The notes: generated by a model from the sequence alone, not told the origin. Shown: positions 1-5,702, counted from the stretch's first letter. The stretch is 6,924 nt of DNA from an uncultured Atopobium sp. (GCA_938028565.1 CALIZS010000008.1:1-6924), one strand, 5' to 3'. Numbers and translations: made by a program.

Positions 1-93
1 GGTGGCATAATGTAGGTTAGAAGGCAGTAAGGAAATAGCCTTACACCACTTTTTGGGACGCAACTGACATCAGAGTTACGTCTAAAAAAGTCC

Positions 94-211
94 GCCTAAA
101 AAGTTCAAAGAATCTGTATTTGAGACACCGATTCTTTAACAAAATCAGGCAAATCCACAGATTCTTTGATGCTTTTAGGCAAAAGTTACAGATTCTTTGC
201 AGAAATCAGGC
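94..211. repeat. Cluster of four 24-bp interspersed repeats
   Basis: Four 24-bp copies share the pattern AC[A/C]GATTCTTT[G/A], six variable bases, then T[T/C]AGGC. Three are direct on the plus strand at 127-150, 157-180 and 188-211, separated by 6 and 7 bases. The fourth is inverted at 117-94, separated from the next by 9 bases. The 12-mer ACAGATTCTTTG is exact in three copies. The 30-31 bp centre-to-centre period is close to three helical turns, so all direct copies would face the same side of the DNA. This looks like an iteron or multi-site protein-binding array, or a genomic repeat family. It is not CRISPR: the spacers are far too short. The function is unknown. Confidence 0.75.
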
Positions 212-215
212 GCGC

Positions 216-265
216 CCAAGCGTACACCTAGCGCGTGTCCACCGCGAACCAAGCTTACACTCAGC
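216..265 (+). repeat. Pair of imperfect 17-bp direct repeats, 33 bp apart
   Basis: The segments 216-232 and 249-265 match at 14 of 17 positions. Both begin CCAAGC, share TACAC in the middle and end in AGC. Their 33-bp offset resembles the 30-31 bp period of the adjacent 24-bp motifs, but the sequence is different. The function is unknown and coincidence is possible. Confidence 0.4.
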
Positions 266-319
266 TCACACCGCTCACCTGGCGAGAAACCCGTCAACTC
301 CCAGCATTTACGCACAAGA

Positions 320-352
320 AACCCGGTATCCACACGAAATAGATACCGGGTT
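320..352 (-). terminator. Probable terminator of the phosphatase/STAS-kinase operon
   Basis: A perfect 11-bp inverted repeat (320-330 with 342-352, AACCCGGTATC and its complement) encloses an 11-base loop. On the minus strand it lies about 38 bases after the stop codon of the STAS-kinase gene. It is followed by TCTTGT, a short and imperfect U tract. Strong stem and weak tail: an intrinsic terminator is likely, possibly a leaky one. Confidence 0.6.
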
Positions 353-389
353 GAAATCACTCGTACCCTGCGTACGCACCCCACACGAC

Positions 390-1121
390 CTAGCGCATCA
401 TCTTGACCAGACGCACAATGGTACCGTTACCGGAAGGTTTCTCCTGGATAGACACAGCGTCCATAAGCAGGCGCATCAGCTTAACGCCGCGTCCACGCTC
501 GGCAAACTGGCCGGTCTCGGGAGGCTCTTCCTCATCGGAGACGCTAAAACCACCACCGCAATCCGAGACGTCAATGACCACCCTGTCTGGATACGCAGAA
601 ACCGTGGTCAGCACGCCCTTCTCGCACGCGTGATCAACGGCGTTGCCAATAGCCTCGCCAACTGCAAGTTCAATGTCAAACTTTTGATCCGAGGTAAACG
701 GCAGCGTCTTCAGCAGCGCGATAGCCCTTGAGCGAGCGTCGCACATTTTATTGGGATCAACTCTAAACGTTGTCTGAAACGATGGATGTGTGCCCGGTGC
801 AAGCGGAGTCACGCGCGACTTTGCAGCGCAGGTACTTATAGGCATGAAGTCGATAAGACCCATGCGCACCAAGGCCTTAAATGCCGTCGGTTGCACGTTG
901 GTCAAGCTCATAAGGCCGCCGAGCGTCTTCATGCGTCGAACAGCGCACACGATAAAACCCATGCCGCATGAGTCGATGTACGAAACCTCCGACATATTCA
1001 GCACAATTCTTCTGCAGCCGCTATCAATGAGCTGCTCAATCTGAGCCTTCACGCGCGGGACTCCCCTCACGTCAAGGTCAGTATTGACTGAAACAACTGC
1101 TATGTTTGGCTGCGTATACAT
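390..1121 (-). CDS. STAS domain fused to GHKL anti-sigma-factor-type kinase (RsbV-RsbW-like)
   Basis: A 243-residue cytoplasmic protein with two modules. Residues 1-105 form a STAS domain (SpoIIAA/RsbV family); its phospho-acceptor motif YIDSCGMG places the conserved serine at residue 51. Residues 115-243 form a GHKL ATPase of the RsbW/SpoIIAB type, with N-box EAIGNAVDHA (156-165, Asn160), G1 box DCGGGF (187-192) and G2 motif ERGRGVKLM (209-217). All nucleotide-binding landmarks look intact. In the known systems the kinase binds a sigma factor and is displaced by unphosphorylated STAS protein; here both partners share one chain. The start is the ATG at 1121. The same frame stays open upstream to a TTG at 1241 inside the previous gene, but those 40 extra residues resemble no domain, whereas the STAS fold begins right after the ATG. 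A GGGA at moderate distance (about 11 bases) is the only visible ribosome site, and it lies within a hairpin. The gene is the second in a two-gene operon, 85 bases after the phosphatase stop. The fusion is confident; the output partner is unknown. Confidence 0.9.
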   Translation of the reverse strand: MYTQPNIAVVSVNTDLDVRGVPRVKAQIEQLIDSGCRRIVLNMSEVSYIDSCGMGFIVCAVRRMKTLGGLMSLTNVQPTAFKALVRMGLIDFMPISTCAAKSRVTPLAPGTHPSFQTTFRVDPNKMCDARSRAIALLKTLPFTSDQKFDIELAVGEAIGNAVDHACEKGVLTTVSAYPDRVVIDVSDCGGGFSVSDEEEPPETGQFAERGRGVKLMRLLMDAVSIQEKPSGNGTIVRLVKMMR

Positions 1122-1125
1122 ACGT

Positions 1126-1151
1126 TTCTTGTTCCCGCGCAGCAACAAGAA
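1126..1151 (-). promoter_or_regulatory. Stem-loop over the ribosome-binding region of the STAS-kinase gene
   Basis: A perfect 8-bp inverted repeat (TTCTTGTT at 1126-1133, AACAAGAA at 1144-1151) with a 10-base loop ends four bases before the ATG at 1121. In the mRNA the only purine-rich Shine-Dalgarno candidate (GGGAA) falls in the loop and the 3' arm of the stem. Folding could lower or modulate translation of the kinase relative to the phosphatase. The stem is AT-rich and modest, so the effect is inference. Confidence 0.45.
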
Positions 1152-1173
1152 TTTCAGATATCTACACTTTTTA

Positions 1174-1206
1174 GCGAGAAAATCGTCTCCTTGGCGAGAA
1201 AATCGT
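1174..1206. repeat. Twin 13-bp direct repeat in the gap between the two signalling genes
   Basis: GCGAGAAAATCGT occurs exactly at 1174-1186 and 1194-1206, a 20-bp period or about two helical turns. Each copy contains the partial dyad CGA-N5-TCG. The right copy also pairs, through GGCGAGAA (1193-1200), with TTCTCGCC at 1217-1224 across the phosphatase stop codon. It may be an operator pair, an mRNA processing or stability element, or a simple local duplication. Confidence 0.45.
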
Positions 1207-3615
1207 TTAGTTGTTCTTCTCGCCAGAGTCAGCGCCACCAAGCTTGCCAGAGTCAGTACCGTCGAGCGCGCTAGAATCTACTCCGCCAAGCTCATCAAAG
1301 CGCAGGGCAACCATGGCAACGTCATCGTCAAGCCTTCGGCCGGTATAGCGATCAAGCGTGCTCAAGAACCTATTGAGCAGGCCATCAAAGCCACGAGGAA
1401 CCTCGTTCATAATCATGTCTCGCAGGCCAGTTTCGCCAAAGAAAGCGCCTTCAGGGCTACGAGCTTCCGTGGTTCCGTCGGTGTAAAGCAGCAGGATATC
1501 ACCCTCGTGCAAGCGAATCGTACCGTTTTTATACTCCATGTCGTGAAACGCGCCCACAACACCCGACTGTACGTCCAAAAGCTCAGCCTCGCCCGATTGA
1601 GCAGACACCAAAATCGCAGGTGGATGACCAGCGGAGCAGTAGGTCAGCGATGAAGTTGTAAGGTCTACAATGCCAACAAAGAGCGTTGCAAACGTCTCTA
1701 CCCTCGAGAAGCCCAGCAGGAACTCATTCAGCGTTGCCACCATGCGAGCGGGAGTTCTTCCCTCCCATGCGTAGGCAGAAAGTGCCGTTTTAACTGCAGA
1801 TGAAATAGATGCTGCCTCAATGCCCTTGCCAGAAACATCACCCATAATAATGCAGGCACGACGGCCTGGCAGCTTAATCATGCTGTAAAAATCGCCACCA
1901 ACAAACGCGTCGGCGGTTGCGGACGAATAAATTCCCTCGGCAGAAATTCCTTCTACCTTCTGCAGGTCATTTTTCATGCCCGACTGCAGCGCCTGGGAGA
2001 TATGCTTATTCTGCTGGCTCTCTTCGGCACCAACAGCCAACGAGTGAACCAGAAGCATCACGCGGTCCAAGAAATCAAGCTCAATATCGCTCAGGGGCTC
2101 AGCGTTTTCTTCTCGCAAGAAAAGCCAGGTATGCTGCTCGCCGGCAAACTTGCCCAAGAAAAGCACAGCTCCCTTGCAGGGCAACCCTTGTGCAACAAGC
2201 GCGCGACTCAGCTCAGATTCAAGCTCAACCTCTTTGACTGATGCCTCGCCCTCTCCTGTCTTGAGCCCTTCAACCGTCGAGGGAAGCGCAATCTGGTTGC
2301 TGCCATCCTGCGCGCCGCCAGCCTCCGTTGCGGCCTGCACGCCATCGGCCTCCACCGCAGCCTGCGCGCCGTCTTGCACACCGTCCTGAGCGTCGCCAAA
2401 CGCTTGCTCAGCGCCAAGCGCATGGAGTGTAATGTTGCCTGTGACCTCACAGCAATCTACCGAGAAAACCTGTGCATTCAGATCGGTACCCACCGACCTC
2501 ATAACCTGCTGTAATCGCTCACCAGAGATCTTCTCGCCCTCTGCAGCGCTATGGAGCAATCCTTGGCGCACGCGCGCTAATGCCTCGCGAAGCGTGTCTC
2601 TACGCTGCGTTCTCATGGCCGACAACGCGCCTACAAGCTGCACCGAGAGGTAATTTGCAATGGAGTCCAGAAGTCTTGCGTCTTCAACCAAAAGCGCACG
2701 CTTACGCTCCCAGCCCACCTCAATCAGAGCAACAATGTGGCCACCAAACCACACAGGAACCACAAGAAAGCTGGTAAACGGAGGCAAATGACTTGCGTCA
2801 ACGGTTATGACCTCACGAGTTTCTTCGTTAACAAGGTTGCGCTTTTTAACTCTTCCCTGCTTGAGCGCGCTAGAGTTCAAAGGCATGGTATGCAAGCGAA
2901 GTGCGTGCTCGGAATAAAACGTCAAACGCTCCAGAGAGCTGTTAAATGCAAAGTAGCGAGGAATTCTATCCAATGACGCACTTCTCAAAGACTCCGTTGC
3001 ACCATGAAGGTGATACCCGTCTTGCTCAGCAAGATAGATAAGCGCACCATCGGCCTCGACAGTCTCTGAGAGCTCTTCTAACACGCGCTCGATAAGCTGA
3101 CCCATATCTTCCGAGTCAAGCGTGTCCAAAACAATCTGAAGCGCTCCTGAGAGCCTCTTATTAGCTCGACGAAGGTCCAACACCATTCGTTCATCATCGT
3201 GCATAGGGCTAGCCATGTCACGAAGCTTAGAGGCAGTCAAAACAATAGCCTGTGTTGGAGCACCCACATAATCCGCACGTACACTCAAAACCTGCGAAAC
3301 GCCATCTTGCGCAGGAGCGGCCACCATGGAAGTGGAGCCATCAATCGCAAACGGCAACGACTCTACAGAAAACGCCTTCTGCAAGTTTTCTTGATTTGCA
3401 GGGGTAAACAAAAAGCGAACATCCAGGCCGGCAATGGTGCCGTCTTCCTTAGCAAATAGGCTTTCGGCCTCTTCATTGGCGAGAAGAACCGTGCCCTCCA
3501 TATTAAAAACAATAACCGCATCACTGGTCAGGCGTAGCAACTGAGACAGAGTTGCTGCAACGGTTCCGTCGACAACCCCCTCAACACGCCTTACGCTCAG
3601 CTTGTTATTTGCCAC
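1207..3615 (-). CDS. PAS-GAF sensor PP2C-family serine phosphatase (SpoIIE/RsbU/RsbP-like)
   Basis: An 802-residue protein, predicted cytoplasmic (no membrane segment or signal peptide). Order: PAS domain (about 20-130, with VIVFNMEGTVLLANEEAESLF); GAF domain (about 165-335); a second, weaker GAF-like segment (about 345-530) interrupted by a low-complexity insert (408-438); a short helical linker; and a SpoIIE-type PPM phosphatase (about 550-775). Phosphatase motifs are intact: FVGGDFYSM (Asp575), GDVSGKG (Asp593), AGHPP (662-666), LLLYTDGTTEA (Asp713) and LDDDVAMVAL (Asp763-765). The common Asp after GGDFY is Ser578. Family members dephosphorylate a phospho-serine on a STAS antagonist, and the STAS partner is encoded next door. 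The start is GTG, supported by AAGGAG five bases upstream. The C-terminus carries three 8-residue repeats. The PAS/GAF ligands cannot be read from sequence. Confidence 0.93.
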   Translation of the reverse strand: MANNKLSVRRVEGVVDGTVAATLSQLLRLTSDAVIVFNMEGTVLLANEEAESLFAKEDGTIAGLDVRFLFTPANQENLQKAFSVESLPFAIDGSTSMVAAPAQDGVSQVLSVRADYVGAPTQAIVLTASKLRDMASPMHDDERMVLDLRRANKRLSGALQIVLDTLDSEDMGQLIERVLEELSETVEADGALIYLAEQDGYHLHGATESLRSASLDRIPRYFAFNSSLERLTFYSEHALRLHTMPLNSSALKQGRVKKRNLVNEETREVITVDASHLPPFTSFLVVPVWFGGHIVALIEVGWERKRALLVEDARLLDSIANYLSVQLVGALSAMRTQRRDTLREALARVRQGLLHSAAEGEKISGERLQQVMRSVGTDLNAQVFSVDCCEVTGNITLHALGAEQAFGDAQDGVQDGAQAAVEADGVQAATEAGGAQDGSNQIALPSTVEGLKTGEGEASVKEVELESELSRALVAQGLPCKGAVLFLGKFAGEQHTWLFLREENAEPLSDIELDFLDRVMLLVHSLAVGAEESQQNKHISQALQSGMKNDLQKVEGISAEGIYSSATADAFVGGDFYSMIKLPGRRACIIMGDVSGKGIEAASISSAVKTALSAYAWEGRTPARMVATLNEFLLGFSRVETFATLFVGIVDLTTSSLTYCSAGHPPAILVSAQSGEAELLDVQSGVVGAFHDMEYKNGTIRLHEGDILLLYTDGTTEARSPEGAFFGETGLRDMIMNEVPRGFDGLLNRFLSTLDRYTGRRLDDDVAMVALRFDELGGVDSSALDGTDSGKLGGADSGEKNN
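1219..1290 (-). repeat. Three 24-nt repeats encoding an 8-residue repeated C-terminal tail
   Basis: Residues 776-799 of the phosphatase consist of three 8-residue units following L[G/D]G-x-D-S-[S/G]-x, after the catalytic domain has ended. The tail is acidic, Gly/Ser-rich and probably unstructured. Its pure 24-nt periodicity suggests growth by slippage or unequal exchange. Confidence 0.7.
2302..2373 (-). repeat. 27-nt tandem repeats inside the second sensor segment of the phosphatase
   Basis: Residues 415-438 form about 2.7 copies of a 9-residue unit, [D/G]G[A/V]QAA[V/T]EA, the last copy incomplete (GGAQDG). They are preceded by two shorter DGxQ echoes (408-414). The insert splits a GAF-like domain and is Ala/Gly/Asp/Gln-rich, so it probably loops out. 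Copy number may vary between strains. Confidence 0.7.
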
Positions 3616-3620
3616 AGACG

Positions 3621-3626
3621 CTCCTT
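3621..3626 (-). promoter_or_regulatory. Ribosome-binding site fixing the GTG start of the phosphatase gene
   Basis: AAGGAG on the minus strand lies five bases before the GTG at 3615-3613. This strong site supports a GTG start over any downstream ATG. Confidence 0.8.
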
Positions 3627-3657
3627 ACCAGCGAGGAAAAACAAATCACATTGCCTA

Positions 3658-3663
3658 AGTATA
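3658..3663 (-). promoter_or_regulatory. Candidate -10 element for the phosphatase operon
   Basis: TATACT (one mismatch to TATAAT) lies directly after the T run of the tRNA terminator and 42 bases before the GTG start. No good TTGACA-like -35 is seen at normal spacing; that place is taken by the terminator stem. The promoter is therefore weak, activator-dependent, recognised by another sigma factor, or not real. Confidence 0.3.
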
Positions 3664-3665
3664 CG

Positions 3666-3694
3666 AAAAAGGCGGACCTCCGAAGAGATCCGCC
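3666..3694 (-). terminator. Intrinsic terminator of the tRNA-Leu gene (UUCG tetraloop)
   Basis: A 10-bp stem (3671-3680 with 3685-3694; nine Watson-Crick pairs and one G-U) closes on a UUCG tetraloop and is followed by TTTTT on the minus strand. The stem starts nine bases after the CCA end of the tRNA. It insulates the tRNA from the phosphatase operon. Confidence 0.92.
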
Positions 3695-3703
3695 GAAATT
3701 CCG

Positions 3704-3793
3704 TGGTGTCGGAGGCGGGACTTGAACCCGCACAACCGTTAGTAGGTCACTAGCACCTCAAGCTAGCGCGTCTGCCAATTCCGCCACTCCGAC
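3704..3793 (-). tRNA. tRNA-Leu (anticodon GAG)
   Basis: The minus strand folds as a class II tRNA. The acceptor stem is GTCGGAG/CTCCGAC with discriminator A and an encoded CCA at 3706-3704. The anticodon arm CTAGC/GCTAG encloses loop TTGAGGT, giving anticodon GAG at 3759-3757, which reads CUC and CUU leucine codons. A long variable arm (leucine-specific class II feature) precedes the T arm GCGGG-TTCAAGT-CCCGC. The D loop has the usual GG pair. Length is 90 bases with CCA. It stands alone between two protein genes with its own terminator. A weak TATATC (3815-3810) about 16 bases upstream could be its -10 box, but no clear -35 is present. Confidence 0.96.
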
Positions 3794-3841
3794 TTGCTTT
3801 GCAGCGAGGGATATACTAACACATCTTCTGGCAACATATGT

Positions 3842-3865
3842 GAGAAAAATTAAAAACTTTTTCTC
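3842..3865 (-). terminator. AT-rich stem-loop after the peptide-binding protein gene (possible terminator)
   Basis: A perfect 8-bp repeat (GAGAAAAA at 3842-3849, TTTTTCTC at 3858-3865) with an 8-base loop lies 26 bases after the stop codon of the binding-protein gene. The stem has few G-C pairs and no long U tract follows, so it is weak as an intrinsic terminator. Nothing better separates the binding-protein gene from the tRNA. Confidence 0.4.
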
Positions 3866-3891
3866 TGCAAGAAGAACTGAGTATTCCTTCC

Positions 3892-5655
3892 TTACTTCTG
3901 CCAACCAATATCAGTTGAAGGAACGTCCAGGAAGAGTGCAGGACCGTAGTTTGCAAGACCCTTCTTGCAGACGAAGCAAGATGGACCAGTGTAGACAGGA
4001 AGATAAGAGTAAGTTGCCAAGCACTTCTTCTCTGCCTCGTTCATAATCTTCATACGCTCATCAAAGTCTGCAGTAGAGACAACCTTTGCAAAGAGTGCAT
4101 CGGTCTCTGCAGTGCCCTGGTGACCAAAGTTGGAAGGAGACTCAGAGCCATAGAGCTGGACGCCGTTGTTGTAGGAAGTTGGAGTGCCAGACCAACCAAA
4201 GAGGCAGACATCCCAGTTACCACCAGAAAGAACACTGGAGAACTCAGAGGATGGGTGTGAATCAAGAGTCAGGTTAATACCAGCATCCTTGCACATCTTC
4301 TGAATTGCAGCAGCACGGTTCTTTACAGTAGTAGCGTCACCAAACATGGTGTAAGCAAAGGTTACCTGCTGGCCATCCTTCTCGTAGAAGTCACCGTTGA
4401 GCTTATAACCTGCATCCTCAAGGGTCTTCTTTGCAGCATTTTTGCGCTCGTCAGCATTTTTGAGGCTCTTAACATCCTCTGGGAGGTTGTTGTCATAGCC
4501 AGCTGCCCAGTAAGGCCAAAGCATGGAGCCTGGTGCTTCCTCTTTCCAGTTAACACCCTGGAAGACAATGGAAACGATAGTTGGTGGATCAACAACCTGG
4601 CAGAATGCCTTACGGACTGCAATGTCCTGAAGAACACCGCGAGTAGAGTTAATCTCGATAACTGCAATGGAGTTACCAAGACCACGACGAACCTGAGCAT
4701 CAGCCATGCTATTGAAGTTGGAAAGAACCTCAGCAGAACCATTCATGGAAGTAGCGCCCATGGTATCAACTTCGCCGTTCTTAAATGCATTAATCTGTGC
4801 CTGAGTATCCATCTGCTTAAAGATAAGAGTATCAAGCTTAGGAGCATCTCCCCACCATTTTGGATTTGGCTTAAAGGTAGCCTGAGTATCATCGAAAGAA
4901 TCAACAATATAAGGACCAGCACCAAGCTCATTGTTAGGCTCACTGTTGTAGCCCTTGTTGAAGAACTCTGGATCTTGAAGCTTTGGGTGCAAAGCATAGC
5001 CCAGAATCTGCTCAACTGGATAGACAGGCTCAGTCATAGTAATAACAGCAGTCTTGGCGTTGTCGCCCTGCTCAACAGACTCAATCTTGTCATAGCCATC
5101 AGTAGAGGAAACCTCAAACTTATCATTCTGACCACTTAGACAAATATAAGCAGTCTGAAGAGCAGTCCAGTCAATCTCAGTACCGTCATTGAACTTAGCC
5201 TGATCGGTAAAGGTAAGAGTGACAACCTGCTTGCCGTCCTTCTCCTCAACCTTGTAATCCTTGACGTAGTTCTTGTTTGCCTCAAACTTGTTGCCTTCAA
5301 CGTTGCTAGCAAAGAGATCACGAGGGTTGATGAGACCGAAAAGGACATTCATGTAGGAGGTATTACCCTGGAGGCTGTAGTAGTTCCACTGTGGACCAAT
5401 CTCAGTAATTGGCTGAGTGAGCGTTCCACCGTCCTGGACCTCATCACGAGACTTAGGGTTGTTGTACGTCTTGCCAGCCTCTGGCAGTGGCAGCTGATCC
5501 AGAGGAGTGTTTGCTGGGGAGCCGTCCTGTGGCTCAACACCAGCTGCCGCTGGAGTGTTTCCGGGCTGAGCAGGGCCACAACCAGCAAGTCCAAGACCTG
5601 CAGCAGTGACACCAGTCAGAGCGAAAAACGAACGACGAGAAAAACTGCTAGCCAT
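3892..5655 (-). CDS. ABC transporter peptide-binding lipoprotein (OppA/DppA, SBP_bac_5 family)
   Basis: A 587-residue extracellular substrate-binding lipoprotein, full length for the family. The N-terminus has an SRRSFF twin-arginine-like motif (residues 6-11), a hydrophobic stretch and a lipobox GLAGC with the lipidated Cys at 26. A Pro/Ala/Gly-rich tether runs to about residue 60. The SBP_bac_5 body shows family landmarks: FNDGTEIDW (155-163), GAGPYIV (245-251), and NPKWWGDAPKLD (264-275) with the following QINAFKNGEVD. Family role: capture of oligopeptides (sometimes nickel or other solutes) for the permease. The ligand cannot be read from sequence. I prefer the ATG at 5655 because GGGTGAT sits just upstream. 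A second in-frame ATG at 5667 would add MGDY and has only a poor ribosome site. It follows the double ATPase gene after a strong terminator and so should be transcribed separately, as often seen for abundant binding proteins. Confidence 0.93.
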   Translation of the reverse strand: MASSFSRRSFFALTGVTAAGLGLAGCGPAQPGNTPAAAGVEPQDGSPANTPLDQLPLPEAGKTYNNPKSRDEVQDGGTLTQPITEIGPQWNYYSLQGNTSYMNVLFGLINPRDLFASNVEGNKFEANKNYVKDYKVEEKDGKQVVTLTFTDQAKFNDGTEIDWTALQTAYICLSGQNDKFEVSSTDGYDKIESVEQGDNAKTAVITMTEPVYPVEQILGYALHPKLQDPEFFNKGYNSEPNNELGAGPYIVDSFDDTQATFKPNPKWWGDAPKLDTLIFKQMDTQAQINAFKNGEVDTMGATSMNGSAEVLSNFNSMADAQVRRGLGNSIAVIEINSTRGVLQDIAVRKAFCQVVDPPTIVSIVFQGVNWKEEAPGSMLWPYWAAGYDNNLPEDVKSLKNADERKNAAKKTLEDAGYKLNGDFYEKDGQQVTFAYTMFGDATTVKNRAAAIQKMCKDAGINLTLDSHPSSEFSSVLSGGNWDVCLFGWSGTPTSYNNGVQLYGSESPSNFGHQGTAETDALFAKVVSTADFDERMKIMNEAEKKCLATYSYLPVYTGPSCFVCKKGLANYGPALFLDVPSTDIGWQK

Positions 5656-5658
5656 ATA

Positions 5659-5665
5659 ATCACCC
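5659..5665 (-). promoter_or_regulatory. Shine-Dalgarno site favouring the inner ATG of the binding-protein gene
   Basis: GGGTGAT matches the 3' part of the anti-Shine-Dalgarno complement (GGTGAT) and ends three bases before the ATG at 5655. The outer ATG at 5667 is preceded only by TTAAAAGAA. Confidence 0.5.
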
Positions 5666-5696
5666 ATTTCTTTTAAGGCTTACAGATATTCACTTA

Positions 5697-5702
5697 ACTA
5701 TA
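5697..5702 (-). promoter_or_regulatory. Candidate -10 element of the binding-protein gene
   Basis: TATAGT lies about 41 bases before the preferred ATG, in the only stretch between the upstream terminator and the gene. A promoter is needed here because the terminator at 5775-5803 blocks read-through, but no good -35 is visible at 16-18 bases. Confidence 0.3.

Larger units (their letters stand above)
1..389. other. Non-coding region downstream of the STAS-kinase gene
   Basis: I find no convincing gene in these 389 bases. Open frames exist on both strands, but they run antisense to the neighbouring gene or across repeats and resemble no known family. The contents, left to right, are: a small stem-loop (GTAAGG at 27-32 pairing with CCTTAC at 39-44) beside a segment that may be an insertion-sequence end (about 41-65); four copies of a 24-bp motif (94-211); a pair of 17-bp direct repeats (216-232 and 249-265); and the stem-loop that probably ends the operon on the right (320-352). 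The interval 1-210 is visibly more AT-rich than 211-390, which suggests two pieces of different origin. Confidence 0.6.

Noticed and set aside
94..211. CRISPR array
   Set aside because: Repeats are imperfect with a variable centre, the spacers are only 6-7 bases, one copy is inverted, and no cas gene is near.
175..384. Minus-strand open frame of 69 codons downstream of the operon
   Set aside because: It spans the terminator stem and the repeat cluster, resembles nothing and lacks a ribosome site.
120..731. Plus-strand open frame of 203 codons across the left repeats and the end of the STAS-kinase gene
   Set aside because: It runs antisense to a well-supported gene for over half its length, has no recognisable domain and no clear ribosome site. 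Its repeated N-terminal residues come only from the 30-bp DNA repeat, and the 31-bp step breaks the pattern.
1122..1241. N-terminal extension of the STAS-kinase from the TTG at 1241
   Set aside because: It overlaps the end of the phosphatase gene, uses a rare start, reads through the repeat and hairpin segment and gives basic residues with no family match. The ATG at 1121 sits directly before the STAS fold.
1084..1653. Plus-strand open frame of 189 codons
   Set aside because: It is antisense to the catalytic part of the phosphatase, with no domain resemblance.
3704..3793. tRNA as an integration (att) site of a mobile element
   Set aside because: No integrase gene and no second copy of the tRNA 3' end are present in the window.
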